The translations under genes and the position numbers were made by a program. Shown here in pieces: positions 5,640-14,068 of a DNA stretch of 64,000 nucleotides (positions are counted from its first letter, which is position 1; each line of letters starts with the position of its first letter). This DNA comes from Acidimicrobiia bacterium. Lineage in GTDB: Bacteria > Actinomycetota > Acidimicrobiia > Acidimicrobiales > AC-14. Where the stretch lies: the NCBI GenBank assembly GCA_023264995.1, contig JAHFUR010000021.1, forward strand, positions 1-64,000, written 5' to 3'. The notes beneath the pieces were generated by a model. That model had not been told where the DNA came from and did no database searches. It saw only the letters and a program-made list of their open reading frames with translations.

Positions 5640-7658
5640 TTAGTCGTCATCATCATCACGACGTCCGATCGGGATGGCGCTCGGGTCCTCACCGCGTACT
5701 CGTCCGTCAGGGAAGACGTTCGTGTGGCCACCTCCCCGGTGTGACACGTCCCAATGGTCACCGTGCATCTTATCCCACGTCCAGATTGCGCCATCCTTGT
5801 CGACAAAGCCACCACCGCGCACTCGTTTAAATTCCGGATTGCCCTTTTCCTTCGGCGGAATGTAAGGGTAGGGCCCAGTGCGGGGTAGCTTTTTCGGATC
5901 GGCAGCCTTTGGGCCGTGCGACCCGAAAAAGTGATTGAAGCCATAAGCGATCAATCCCTCAACAATGAGTGCCTCGCCGACGCACAGATCCTCCAGGCAC
6001 GTTCCACCTAGGTCGAACCGGTTGACCGGATCCCCGCACACGTAGTCGTAGTCGTTGCACGAACCACCCTCCACGGGGTCGACCTGGAGGAACCGTCCGA
6101 TACTCGGCACATACTGCCGTGCCCCCATCTCGATGGTGGCCAGGGCCCCGGCGTGCTCGATGGGTCGCTGGGCCGAGCCCAGCCAGCCGTAGTCGAAGTT
6201 GCCGGCGGAGTTGTCGGGCGGGGCGCCCTGGCCGAAGGGGTCATAGGTCCGGGTGGCGCCCTGCTTGGCCCCGACGTTGTCGGCGACGGCCATGACGTCG
6301 CCGTGGACGTTGGGGTAGCTCCACACGTCGCCCACCCCGAGCAGCCCCCGCTTGGTGACCATGGCCCCGCCGAGGAGCCCCATGGTGGCCTCGATGACGT
6401 TGTTGTTGGCGTCCATGACGAAGGAGGGCGAGTCGCCCCCTCCGCCGTAGCCGTAGTGGACGGCGGGGTCGGTGCCCTCCTTGCGGGAGGTGATGCGCCC
6501 GGTGGCGTCGCGCTCGTAGCGCACCAGGGTGGCGCCGGCCACCTTGGTCTCCATGTGGCGGCCGGCGCCGTCGTAGATGAGGGTCTGGGTGCCCAGGGTG
6601 GTGGTGTTGCCGTGGCTGTCATAGGCCGGGGTGCCCACCGCGGTGTCGGTGCTGGAGGTCAGGCGGTCGGCGTTGTCGTAGCAGGAGGTCGTGGGGGCGC
6701 CGCCGTTCAGCGTGGTGGCGCTGCGGTTGGTGCTCAGACCAGCGTTGGGGTTGGCACAGCCCGACACGACGCCGAAGGAGTAGGCCACATGCTGCGATGG
6801 CGTGGACCAGGCCTCCACCAGGCGCCCTGGGGCGTCATAGAGGAAGTTCTGAGCCAAGGGGTTGGCGACGGTGGCGGTGGTGTTGGCGTCCGTGCCGTCG
6901 ATTGTCTCATCGACCACCCGGCCGGACTGGGAGCGGGTCACCACGTCGGTGGCCAGGGAGCCCCCGGGGCCGGTCCAGGTCAGGCCGCTGATCATGCCCG
7001 TGCCGTGGCGGGCAACGCCCGACAGCGAGGTGGCGTTGCCTGCGTTGCCCAGCCCCGAGGGGTAGGAGACCTTGACCAGCTCGCCGTTGACGTAGGAGGG
7101 GGTGGCCGGCGCCGGCGGGTTGACCGGTGCCGATGCCATCACGGCGCCGTCGAGGCTCTGGGTCTCGATGCGCCCGGCGGCGCTGTAGGCGACGTGGGTC
7201 GCCCCCGCCGGCCCGGCGGTGTCGGTGGCCCGCCCGGCCTGGTCGTAGGTGGTGGTGGTGGTCTTGGTCCACACGTCGGTGGCCGAGACCACCCGGCCCA
7301 GCAGGTCGACGGAGGCGGTGATGGTGGTGGTGGCGGTGACCGGGAGGCCGATGCTGTCGGTCACCGAGGCCACCAGGGGGTTGGCGCCCACCGCGTAGTT
7401 GTAGGCGATGGTGTGGGCCGGCTCGCCCCCGTAGGCGGGGACGGCGAGGGAGGTCACCCGGCCCCGGGCGTCATAGACGGTGCAGGTCCAGTCCCCGGCC
7501 AGGGAGGAGCGGATGACCCGCCCGGTGCCGTCGTAGACGAACTGGCGGACCAGGGCGCCCCCGGTCGCGGGGGTGGCCCCGGTGGTGTCCTTGAGGGACT
7601 TGGCCTGGTCGGGCGCCGTCGTGGTGCACGCAGGAGGCGGCGGAGGCGTCATCGGCAT
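5640..7658 (-). CDS. Rhs-family polymorphic toxin, C-terminal two thirds with toxin tip
   Basis: The frame codes 672 residues of Rhs protein. YD repeats run through most of it (FVYDGTGRVIRSS, TTYDQAGRATDT, LIYDGAGRHMETK, RYERDATGRITSRKEG). The shell end is complete: GAKQGATRTYDPFGQG, YGWLGSAQRPIEHAG, GARQYVPSIGRFLQVDPVEG and the seam GSCNDYDYVCGDPVN. The last 110 or so residues are the variable tip, with GFVDKDGAIWTWDKMHG, DHWDVSHRGGGHTN and a DDDDD end; the Trp/His/Asp pattern resembles bacteriocin-like nuclease tips, family unassigned. The true protein should begin upstream; the frame is separated from it by a one-base shift near 7665. No export signal is visible. Confidence 0.8.
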   Translation of the reverse strand: MPMTPPPPPACTTTAPDQAKSLKDTTGATPATGGALVRQFVYDGTGRVIRSSLAGDWTCTVYDARGRVTSLAVPAYGGEPAHTIAYNYAVGANPLVASVTDSIGLPVTATTTITASVDLLGRVVSATDVWTKTTTTTYDQAGRATDTAGPAGATHVAYSAAGRIETQSLDGAVMASAPVNPPAPATPSYVNGELVKVSYPSGLGNAGNATSLSGVARHGTGMISGLTWTGPGGSLATDVVTRSQSGRVVDETIDGTDANTTATVANPLAQNFLYDAPGRLVEAWSTPSQHVAYSFGVVSGCANPNAGLSTNRSATTLNGGAPTTSCYDNADRLTSSTDTAVGTPAYDSHGNTTTLGTQTLIYDGAGRHMETKVAGATLVRYERDATGRITSRKEGTDPAVHYGYGGGGDSPSFVMDANNNVIEATMGLLGGAMVTKRGLLGVGDVWSYPNVHGDVMAVADNVGAKQGATRTYDPFGQGAPPDNSAGNFDYGWLGSAQRPIEHAGALATIEMGARQYVPSIGRFLQVDPVEGGSCNDYDYVCGDPVNRFDLGGTCLEDLCVGEALIVEGLIAYGFNHFFGSHGPKAADPKKLPRTGPYPYIPPKEKGNPEFKRVRGGGFVDKDGAIWTWDKMHGDHWDVSHRGGGHTNVFPDGRVRGEDPSAIPIGRRDDDDD
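6371..7211. repeat. Long direct repeat of Rhs core, copy 2
   Basis: This is the partner of 2391-3207, same orientation, near-identical except for the variable middle (about 6690-6870). It lies within the main Rhs frame. Recombination between the copies would delete about 4 kb containing the HigBA-type pair, cassette B and the main toxin tip. Confidence 0.85.
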
Positions 7659-8925
7659 GGCGATCGCCGCTTCGGTGGGCCCACCGCAGGGCCAGTTGGG
7701 CGGGGGCGCTCGGGTGGGTGGCGTAGTCGAGGCGGATGCGGTGGCGGCCGACCAGCGCGTTGGCGAACGTGCCCGTCACCGTGGCCGCGCTGGGATGGTC
7801 GGCCCAGGCCTCGACCACCGGTCGGTCGTCGATGAAGAGGCGGGCCTGGCCGGTGAGCACGATGGCGAAGCTGTAGGTGCCGGTGGTGGCCAGGGTCACC
7901 TCGCCGGTGTAGCGGGCCGACCAGTTGTTGGCCACCAGGCCCCCGGGCAGGGGAGCGGGCACCATCGTGGCCGCGCCGGCCGCCAGGTCGTGGTTCGCCG
8001 CCCCGGCGGACAGGTCGCGGTTGGCCCAGTAGGTGGCGGCCAGGCCGGTGACGGCGCCCCCGCCGGCCGGGTTGGTGTCATAGGTGGTGGCGGAATGCGC
8101 CGGGGTGGTCGAGGCCGAGGTGCAGGTGCCGTTGGGGCGGTTGTCGGTGCCGAAGCAGGCGGCCGGGGCCGGCCCGTAGGTGTCGGTGGCCCGCCCGCTG
8201 GGCTGGGCCCGGACGGCATCGGCGTCATAGGCCACGGTGGAACGCCGCCCGGCGGCGTCGGTGCTGGACAGGAGGCGGTCCCCGGCGTCGTAGGCGGCGG
8301 TGGGCAGGGCCACGCCGTCGGCGTCGGTGCCGCCCACGGCCAGCCCGCCGCCGGCGTCGCGGGCATAGGTCACCGTGGAGGTGAACTCGGTGGTGGGGCT
8401 GGCCTTCACCTTGACCGTGGTCTGGGCGGACGAGGAGGAGTAGTCGTAGCTGTGGGCCGGGCGGGAGGCCCCGGCCGTGGGGGCGGGCAGGGTGATCGAG
8501 GTGGCCCGGGCCGCGGCGGTGGCGGTGGTCTCATAGACGATCTCGGTGCGCACCTCCGGCCCGTCGCTGCGACCACCCGAGGCCACCGCGTCGGCGGCCA
8601 GGGGCGAGCGCACCGAGACCAGCCGCCCCGTTGGCGTAGGCGAAGTCGGTCTTGGGGGTGGCGGCGGCGCCGGAGGGGTCGCCGGGGTCCTCGATGCGGG
8701 CCAACTGGCTGGCGGAGTAGGTCATCTTGGTCACCGTGGTGTCCCAGTAGGTCACCAGGCACAGGGTGGCGGCCGGCGTGGCGGTACAGGAGTGGGCGGG
8801 GTCGAGAGGATCGTCGGCCGGGCCCCAGCGCAGCTTGATGAGCCGGCCGGTGGCGATGTTGGTCATGGTCAGCAGTCGGGGCTTGGGCGTGTTCGTCGAC
8901 CATGTATAGGTGTTCAGGTCCATCA
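7659..8925 (-). pseudogene. Upstream part of the Rhs gene with PA14 domain, broken by frameshifts
   Basis: Reading leftward, 8925 to about 8630 codes LLTMTNIATGRLIKLRW ... KTDFAYANG; the frame then shifts and continues as VRSPLAADAVASGG down to about 7665. The shift sits at a CCCC run (8626-8629); removing one base restores GRLVSVRSPLAA. The second frame includes Rhs-like text and a PA14 domain at about 7680-8050 (LAATYWANRDLSAG, NNWSARYTGEVTLATTG, ARLFIDDRPVVEAW). A second one-base shift at GGGCCC near 7665 leads into the main frame (5640-7658). PA14 domains bind glycans. The Rhs N-terminus is missing at 8925. Confidence 0.7.
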
Positions 8926-9056
8926 GGACGATGTCCGGGCGGCATCCGCGTACGACGGCGAAGGCTTCAGCCCCGGTGCTGGCCTCACCGACCGCGTCGA
9001 ACCCCTCGACCGATCTCAGCAGGGCGCGGAACGCCGGCGTCATCGTGCTGGCCATG
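8926..9056 (-). pseudogene. Response-regulator receiver-domain remnant fused to Rhs
   Basis: The minus strand codes PAFRALLRSVEGFDAVGEA, then STGAEAFAVVRGCRPDIVLM and DL, the first half of a NarL/FixJ-type receiver domain up to the phosphoacceptor Asp. The upstream Asp-Asp pair appears in another frame (HDDAG), indicating a frameshift, and at 8925 the sequence switches in frame to Rhs text. It is a dead fragment marking the right border of the Rhs material. Confidence 0.65.
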
Positions 9057-9251
9057 ATCGGCGTTTCCGTCGTCGTCCTGCTGCGCCGCCCAGACGCTCG
9101 GGCGCGGCTGGACGGCTGAAGGCCGGTCCAGCCTGTTTGGCGCTGGGGAAGTGAGCTCGGATAGGAGCGCCCAGCAGCGAAGATACTCGGCCGGGCGCCG
9201 TCCATCTGGTGGCGCCCGGCTTCCCCTGCGGGAGGGTTACAGTTCTCGACC

Positions 9252-9629
9252 GTGGCGGCGAGTGATCGGGTGTCACGCATCACCCCTGAGGGCCGGGTCG
9301 AGACTGACCCGACCCCGGGGATCGTCCGCGAGCAGGCCATCGCGGTCGAGGGTCTCTGGGCCGGCATGGCCAGGACAGCGCCGGGCATGACATCGGGCTG
9401 GCACCACCATGGTGGGTACGAGACTTCGATCTACGTTGTCTCGGGCCGGCTGCGGATGGAGTCGGGCCCAGGCGGGGCAGCAGTCGTGGAGGCGGTGGCC
9501 GGCGACTTCGTCCACGTTCCCGCCGGGGCCATCCACCGCGAGTCGAACCCGAGCGGCGCCGAGAGCTACATCGTGGTCGTCCGCGCTGGTCAAGGGGTCC
9601 CGACGGTCAACGTGGACGGTCCCGCCTGA
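9252..9629 (+). CDS. Cupin-domain protein
   Basis: This 125-residue protein starts at GTG 9252. Both cupin motifs are clear: motif 1 GWHHHGGYETSIYVVSGRLR (two of three His and Glu ligands for a metal) and motif 2 GDFVHVPAGAIHRESNPSG (final His). Small single-domain cupins bind Fe, Mn or Zn and act as dioxygenases, isomerases or ligand sensors; the sequence does not say which. It stands alone just right of the Rhs island, with no operon partner of obvious function. Confidence 0.8.
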   Translation: MAASDRVSRITPEGRVETDPTPGIVREQAIAVEGLWAGMARTAPGMTSGWHHHGGYETSIYVVSGRLRMESGPGGAAVVEAVAGDFVHVPAGAIHRESNPSGAESYIVVVRAGQGVPTVNVDGPA

Positions 9630-9726
9630 CGGAGAACCTCGCCAACCGAGGTGGCCGCGCACCTGCGCCGGCTGGGGGCGCCGGCTCGCGCTCAAGGAAA
9701 TCGGCAACCATGACGACGACCCGGTG

Positions 9727-11268
9727 ATGCGCTCCAGCATCTTCCGCCGACGGGCGATGGCCATGGCCGTCGTCGCCCTGGCCGCCGCCGCCGTTGCCGT
9801 CCCGCCCAGCCAGGCCAAACCCGTCCCTGGCGCGCCGGCGTGCCCGACCTTCCCGGCCGACTCCTTCTGGCACGCCGACGTCGCCGCGCTGCCCGTCCAC
9901 GCCCAGTCGTCCACCTGGGTGGCCAGCATCGGGGCCACGGCGAAGCTCAAGGCCGACTTCGGGAGCGGCACCTGGGACGGCGGCCCCATCGGCATCCCCT
10001 TCACGACCGTCCCCGGCACCCAGGCCCGGGTGCCGGTCACCTTCGACTACGCCGACGAGAGCGACCCCGGTCCGTACCCGGTCCCGGCCAATGCCCCCAT
10101 CGAGGGTGGCTCGGCGTCCACCGGCGACCGCCACGTGCTCGTCGTCGACCGTGACGCCTGCCGGCTCTGGGAGCTCTACAGCGCCTACCCGCAGAACGGC
10201 GGCACGTCGTGGACCGCCGGCTCCGGCGCCACCTGGGACCTCGGCTCGAACGCCATGCGGCCGGCGGGCTGGACCTCGGGCGACGCCGCCGGCTTGCCCA
10301 TTCTGCCGGGCCTGGTCCGCTACGACGAGGTGGCCTCGGGGAACATCGACCACGCCATCCGCTTCACTGCCCCCCGGACGGCGAACGCCTACGTTTGGCC
10401 GGCCAGCCACAAGGCTGCGACCGGCGGGGCATCCGACCCTCCGATGGGAGCGTGGTTCCGCCTCAAGGCCAGCTTCGACATCAGCGGGTACTCCGCGGCG
10501 AACCAGGTGATCCTGCGGGCCCTCAAGCAGCACGGGATGGTCCTGGCCGACAACGGCTCGTCGTGGTTCATGAGCGGCGCGCCCGACCCGGGCTGGAACG
10601 ACGACGACCTCAGTCTGCTGCGGAACGTTCCCGGGTCGATGTTCGAAGCCATCGATGCCTCGACGCTGCCCGTGTCGTCGACGTCGTACGCGGTCAAGGG
10701 CAGTGTCTCGACGACCACGTCGACATCGGTGACGACCACCTCGACTTCGACCTCGACTTCGACCTCGTCGACTACGTCGAGCACGTCGACCTCGACCACC
10801 TCCACCACCGTCCCGCCCTCCGGCCAGCTCCTTCCCAACCCGGGCTTTGAGACCGGTCTGGGCGGCTGGGGCACGGGGGACAGCCGTACAACCCTGGCCC
10901 GGGTGTGCACGGTGGCCCACGGCGGCGCCTGTTCGGCCGAGATCGGCCGCCGGCTCTCCGCCGGCGACGCCGTGCTCGACGATTCGCCCAACTCGGTGGC
11001 ATCGACACCCGCCGGCGCCGTGTACACGGGGTCGGCATGGGTAAAAGCCCCCGCCGGCCGGAGCGTCACCGTGCGCCTCCGCGAGTACCGCAGCTCCAAG
11101 GTGGTGCGGGTACGGACGACGACCGTCACGGCCACGGGATCCTGGCAGCAGGTGAGCGTGACCTCGGCCGCGGCCGACGCCGGCTCGTCGATCAGCGTCG
11201 ACATCCTGGTGTCCCTGTCGACGACCCAGCGGGCCAACGTGGACGACGTGTCCCTCCGCCGCCTCTGA
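9727..11268 (+). CDS. Secreted protein of unknown function with C-terminal carbohydrate-binding-like domain
   Basis: This protein has 513 residues from ATG 9727 (a GTG lies directly before it). It begins with a signal peptide (FRRRAMAMAVVALAAAAVAV, then SQA). Residues about 35-325 form a conserved domain known from actinobacterial secreted proteins, with FPADSFWHADVAALPVH, YADESDPGPYPVP, HVLVVDRDACRLWELY and QHGMVLADNGSSWFMSGAPD; its function is unknown to me. A Ser/Thr linker follows (about 330-360), then a C-terminal beta-sandwich-like domain (LLPNPGFETGLGGW ... ANVDDVSL), the pattern of carbohydrate-binding modules. It is probably an extracellular or wall-bound protein. Confidence 0.7.
   Translation: MRSSIFRRRAMAMAVVALAAAAVAVPPSQAKPVPGAPACPTFPADSFWHADVAALPVHAQSSTWVASIGATAKLKADFGSGTWDGGPIGIPFTTVPGTQARVPVTFDYADESDPGPYPVPANAPIEGGSASTGDRHVLVVDRDACRLWELYSAYPQNGGTSWTAGSGATWDLGSNAMRPAGWTSGDAAGLPILPGLVRYDEVASGNIDHAIRFTAPRTANAYVWPASHKAATGGASDPPMGAWFRLKASFDISGYSAANQVILRALKQHGMVLADNGSSWFMSGAPDPGWNDDDLSLLRNVPGSMFEAIDASTLPVSSTSYAVKGSVSTTTSTSVTTTSTSTSTSTSSTTSSTSTSTTSTTVPPSGQLLPNPGFETGLGGWGTGDSRTTLARVCTVAHGGACSAEIGRRLSAGDAVLDDSPNSVASTPAGAVYTGSAWVKAPAGRSVTVRLREYRSSKVVRVRTTTVTATGSWQQVSVTSAAADAGSSISVDILVSLSTTQRANVDDVSLRRL
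10713..10812 (+). repeat. Simple coding repeat for a Ser/Thr linker
   Basis: Short repeats of the type acctcgacttcg encode a run of alternating Ser and Thr joining two domains of the secreted protein. It is a low-complexity linker, probably prone to length change. Confidence 0.7.
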
Positions 11269-11299
11269 CCCTCCGGTTCCGCCGGTAGCCTCGCCTCTG

Positions 11300-12958
11300 A
11301 TGGCCGAGGCCGACCCAGACCCCGGCCCCCACGCGGGGCTCCCCGCCAACCTCGGCCGCTCGGCAGTGGTCATGGCCGTCGGCACGACCTTGTCCCGTCT
11401 CACCGGGCTCGGTCGGCTGGTGGCGATGGCGTTCGCCCTCGGCGTCACCGAGTCGCGTCTGGCTGACTCGTACAACATCGCCAACACCATGCCGAACGTC
11501 ATCTACGAGCTGATCCTCGGCGGGGTGCTGACCTCGGTGTTCATCCCAGTGCTGGTCGAGGAGCTGCGCAAGAAACGCGACGACGACGCATGGGAGTCGG
11601 TTTCCGCCCTGGTGACCACGTCGGTCCTCGCGGTGCTGGTCATCAGCATCGTCGCCGCCGTGGGGGCACCGTGGATCATCCACCTCTTCACGTTCCGCCT
11701 CTCCGGTGCCGAGCAGGCCCATCAGCAGGCCTTGGCCACGTTCTTCCTCCGTATCTTCGCCCCCCAGATCCTCTTCTACGGCGTGGCGGCCATCGCTGGG
11801 GGGCTCCTCAACGCCCACGACCGCTTCGCCGTCCCGATGTTCGCCCCGATCGCCAACAACGTCGTCGTGATCGCCACCTTCCTGGCCTTCTCGGCCATCG
11901 TGTCGGGCACTCCGAGCGAGGCCGGCGTCGGCACTGCCCTGGCCGAGAAGCTGCTGCTCGCCGTGGGCACGACGGGAGGGGTGGCCGTCCTGGCCATCGC
12001 CCATTGGCCGTCGGTGCGACGTTTGCCGGGCCGGCTCCAGTGGCGGCCAGACTTCCGCCACCCCGCCGTCCGCAAACTGGCCAGGCTCTCCCTCTGGACC
12101 CTCGGCTATGTCGTGTCCAACCAGCTCAGCTTCGGCATCGGCCTGGTCCTGGCCAACGGGGTCCGGGGTGGCCCGACCGCCATGTTCACGGCCTTCGCTT
12201 TCTTCCAGCTGCCGTACGGGGTCGCCGCGGTGTCGATCATGACCGCCCTCGTCCCTCGAATGTCGGCCCAGGCGGTGGAGGGCGACGAGGACGGCTTCCG
12301 CGCCTCGGTCGGCAGCGGGCTCCGGCTCATGGGCCTCCTCCTGCTCCCGGCCACCGCCGGCTACCTCGTGCTCTCCCGGCCCCTGGTCACAACCCTCTTG
12401 CAGCACGGCGTCATGAGCGCCGGTAGCAGCCGGCTGGTGGCGGAGGTGTTGAACATGTTCGCCCTGGGACTGGTGCCGTTCTCGTTCTACCTGCTGCTCC
12501 TCCGCGCCTTCTACGCCCGCCAGGACGCCCGGACCCCCACGCTCGTGAACGTGGTGCTGAACACCGTCTATGCCGTCTTCTCCCTGGTCCTGTTCCCCCT
12601 GTTCCACGTGCAGGGCCTGGCCCTGGCCCACTCCTTCTGCTACCTGACCGGCGCCACACTGGCCGGTGTCCTCCTCTCCCGGCGCATCGGCGGGCTCGAC
12701 GCGGCCCGCACGTTCGCCGCCCTCGGCCGGGCTGCCGCCGCCTCGCTGCTCGCCGCCGGCGCCATGCTCCTCGCCGTGTGGGGGGTCGACGCCCTGATGG
12801 GCCCGGGCGGGGAGCGGGCGCTGGCCCAGCTCCTTGCCGGGGTGATCGCCGGCGGCGTGGCCTTCCTGGCCGCAGCCAAGGCACTGCAGATCGAGGAGCT
12901 CGACACCCTCCGCAACTTGCTTCCCGGTGGCTCCCGGGCCCGATCGAGCCTGGGGTAG
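11300..12958 (+). CDS. murJ: Lipid II flippase MurJ
   Basis: This protein has 552 residues and about 14 hydrophobic segments throughout. Family hallmarks include the N-terminal GTTLSRLTGLGRLVAMAFAL, the amphipathic loop around ADSYNIANTMPNVIYELILG and the segment LTSVFIPVLVEEL. MurJ moves the lipid-linked peptidoglycan precursor across the membrane. Start ATG 11300. The gene is followed after 9 bases by an L,D-transpeptidase, so precursor export and crosslinking are neighbours. Length is normal for the family core; the large C-terminal kinase-like extension of mycobacterial MviN is absent. Confidence 0.9.
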   Translation: MAEADPDPGPHAGLPANLGRSAVVMAVGTTLSRLTGLGRLVAMAFALGVTESRLADSYNIANTMPNVIYELILGGVLTSVFIPVLVEELRKKRDDDAWESVSALVTTSVLAVLVISIVAAVGAPWIIHLFTFRLSGAEQAHQQALATFFLRIFAPQILFYGVAAIAGGLLNAHDRFAVPMFAPIANNVVVIATFLAFSAIVSGTPSEAGVGTALAEKLLLAVGTTGGVAVLAIAHWPSVRRLPGRLQWRPDFRHPAVRKLARLSLWTLGYVVSNQLSFGIGLVLANGVRGGPTAMFTAFAFFQLPYGVAAVSIMTALVPRMSAQAVEGDEDGFRASVGSGLRLMGLLLLPATAGYLVLSRPLVTTLLQHGVMSAGSSRLVAEVLNMFALGLVPFSFYLLLLRAFYARQDARTPTLVNVVLNTVYAVFSLVLFPLFHVQGLALAHSFCYLTGATLAGVLLSRRIGGLDAARTFAALGRAAAASLLAAGAMLLAVWGVDALMGPGGERALAQLLAGVIAGGVAFLAAAKALQIEELDTLRNLLPGGSRARSSLG

Positions 12959-12967
12959 CGTCGCCGG

Positions 12968-14047
12968 GTGGCCAGGCGGACCGTGGTGCGGGCGATCGTC
13001 CTCCCGCTCACTCTGGCGGTCGTGCTGGCCGGCTCGCTCACGGCTGCCGCCGTCGACCGCCAGGCTCGGGGCACATTGCCGGCGGGGACGGTCGTCGAAG
13101 GCATCGACGTTGGCGGGCTCGGTGTCGACGCGGCCGTCGCCCGGGTCGGCGAGGCGGTCGAGGCGCCCCTCCACCGCCCGGTCACCTTGACGGTCGACGC
13201 CTTCAGGAGCCAGGTGTCGCCGTGGGACCTCGGCTACCGGGTCGACGTCCGGGCCGCCGTCCGCCAAGCCATGAACGCCGGCCGGACGGTCACGGTTGGG
13301 TCGCGCGTCTCCGGCGTGCTGTTCGGCGCCGGCAGCACGTCGGTCGTCGATGTGCAGCCGGCGTGGGGCCCGGGCCGGCTCGACGAGGTGGTCGCCGCCG
13401 CCGGCCGGGTCATCGGCGCGCCACCGAAGGACGCCGACATCGACATTTCCAGCGGCTGGGTCAAGGCTGTGCCGGAGAAGGCGGGCAAGGAGATCGATGT
13501 CGAGGCGTCGAAGCGGGCGATCATGGCCGGCGTCGCCGCCGGTGACACTGCGGTCCACCTCGTGGCCAGGCCGCTGCGCGCCGCCTCCGATCCCACTCTG
13601 GCCAAGGTGGTCCTCGTGCGGGCCGGCGAGAACAAGCTGTACCTCTACGAGAACGGCCAGATCGTGAGGTCCTGGCCCGTCGCCACCGGCGCCGCCGGCT
13701 ACCTCACCCCCGAAGGGGTGTGGCACATCACCCAGAAGCTGGTGAACCCGTCGTGGCACAACCCGGGGAGCGCCTGGGCCAAAGGCCTACCGGCGGTGAT
13801 CGGCCCCGGCCCCGGCAACCCACTGGGCACCCGGGCGCTCCGCCTCGACGCCCCGGCCATCCTGATCCACGCCACGTCCAACCGCAGCTCCATCGGCTTC
13901 AGCGAGTCCCACGGCTGCATCCGCATGACCGAGGAGAACGAGGCCGAGCTGTTCTCCATGGTCGACGTCGGCACCCGGGTCGCGATCGTGCAGGTGGCCC
14001 CGCCGCGCCCGAAGGGCTCCGCGCCCGTCGCCGCCACCGAGTACTGA
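12968..14047 (+). CDS. L,D-transpeptidase (YkuD) with peptidoglycan-binding domain
   Basis: This protein has 359 residues from GTG 12968. It has an N-terminal signal anchor (residues about 8-28), then a PG_binding_4-type domain (VVEGIDVGGLGVDAAVARV). The YkuD catalytic domain spans about 215-345: KLYLYENGQIVRSWPVATGA, the His of LIHATSNRSS and the active-site motif SHGCIRMT with nucleophile Cys. These enzymes form 3-3 crosslinks in peptidoglycan using L,D chemistry and are resistant to most penicillins. It acts outside the membrane and is probably co-transcribed with murJ. Confidence 0.88.
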   Translation: MARRTVVRAIVLPLTLAVVLAGSLTAAAVDRQARGTLPAGTVVEGIDVGGLGVDAAVARVGEAVEAPLHRPVTLTVDAFRSQVSPWDLGYRVDVRAAVRQAMNAGRTVTVGSRVSGVLFGAGSTSVVDVQPAWGPGRLDEVVAAAGRVIGAPPKDADIDISSGWVKAVPEKAGKEIDVEASKRAIMAGVAAGDTAVHLVARPLRAASDPTLAKVVLVRAGENKLYLYENGQIVRSWPVATGAAGYLTPEGVWHITQKLVNPSWHNPGSAWAKGLPAVIGPGPGNPLGTRALRLDAPAILIHATSNRSSIGFSESHGCIRMTEENEAELFSMVDVGTRVAIVQVAPPRPKGSAPVAATEY

Positions 14048-14068
14048 ACCGAACCCGGCCTCGCGCTG

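Noticed and set aside
6153-8838. Long plus-strand open frames across the Rhs core
   Set aside because: Val/Gly/Ala-rich repeats mirror the YD repeats on the minus strand and have no independent features.
11192-13759. Very long minus-strand open frame opposite murJ and the transpeptidase
   Set aside because: The translation is His/Gly/Arg-rich and low-complexity, as expected antisense to GC-rich genes; the plus-strand genes have clear domains.
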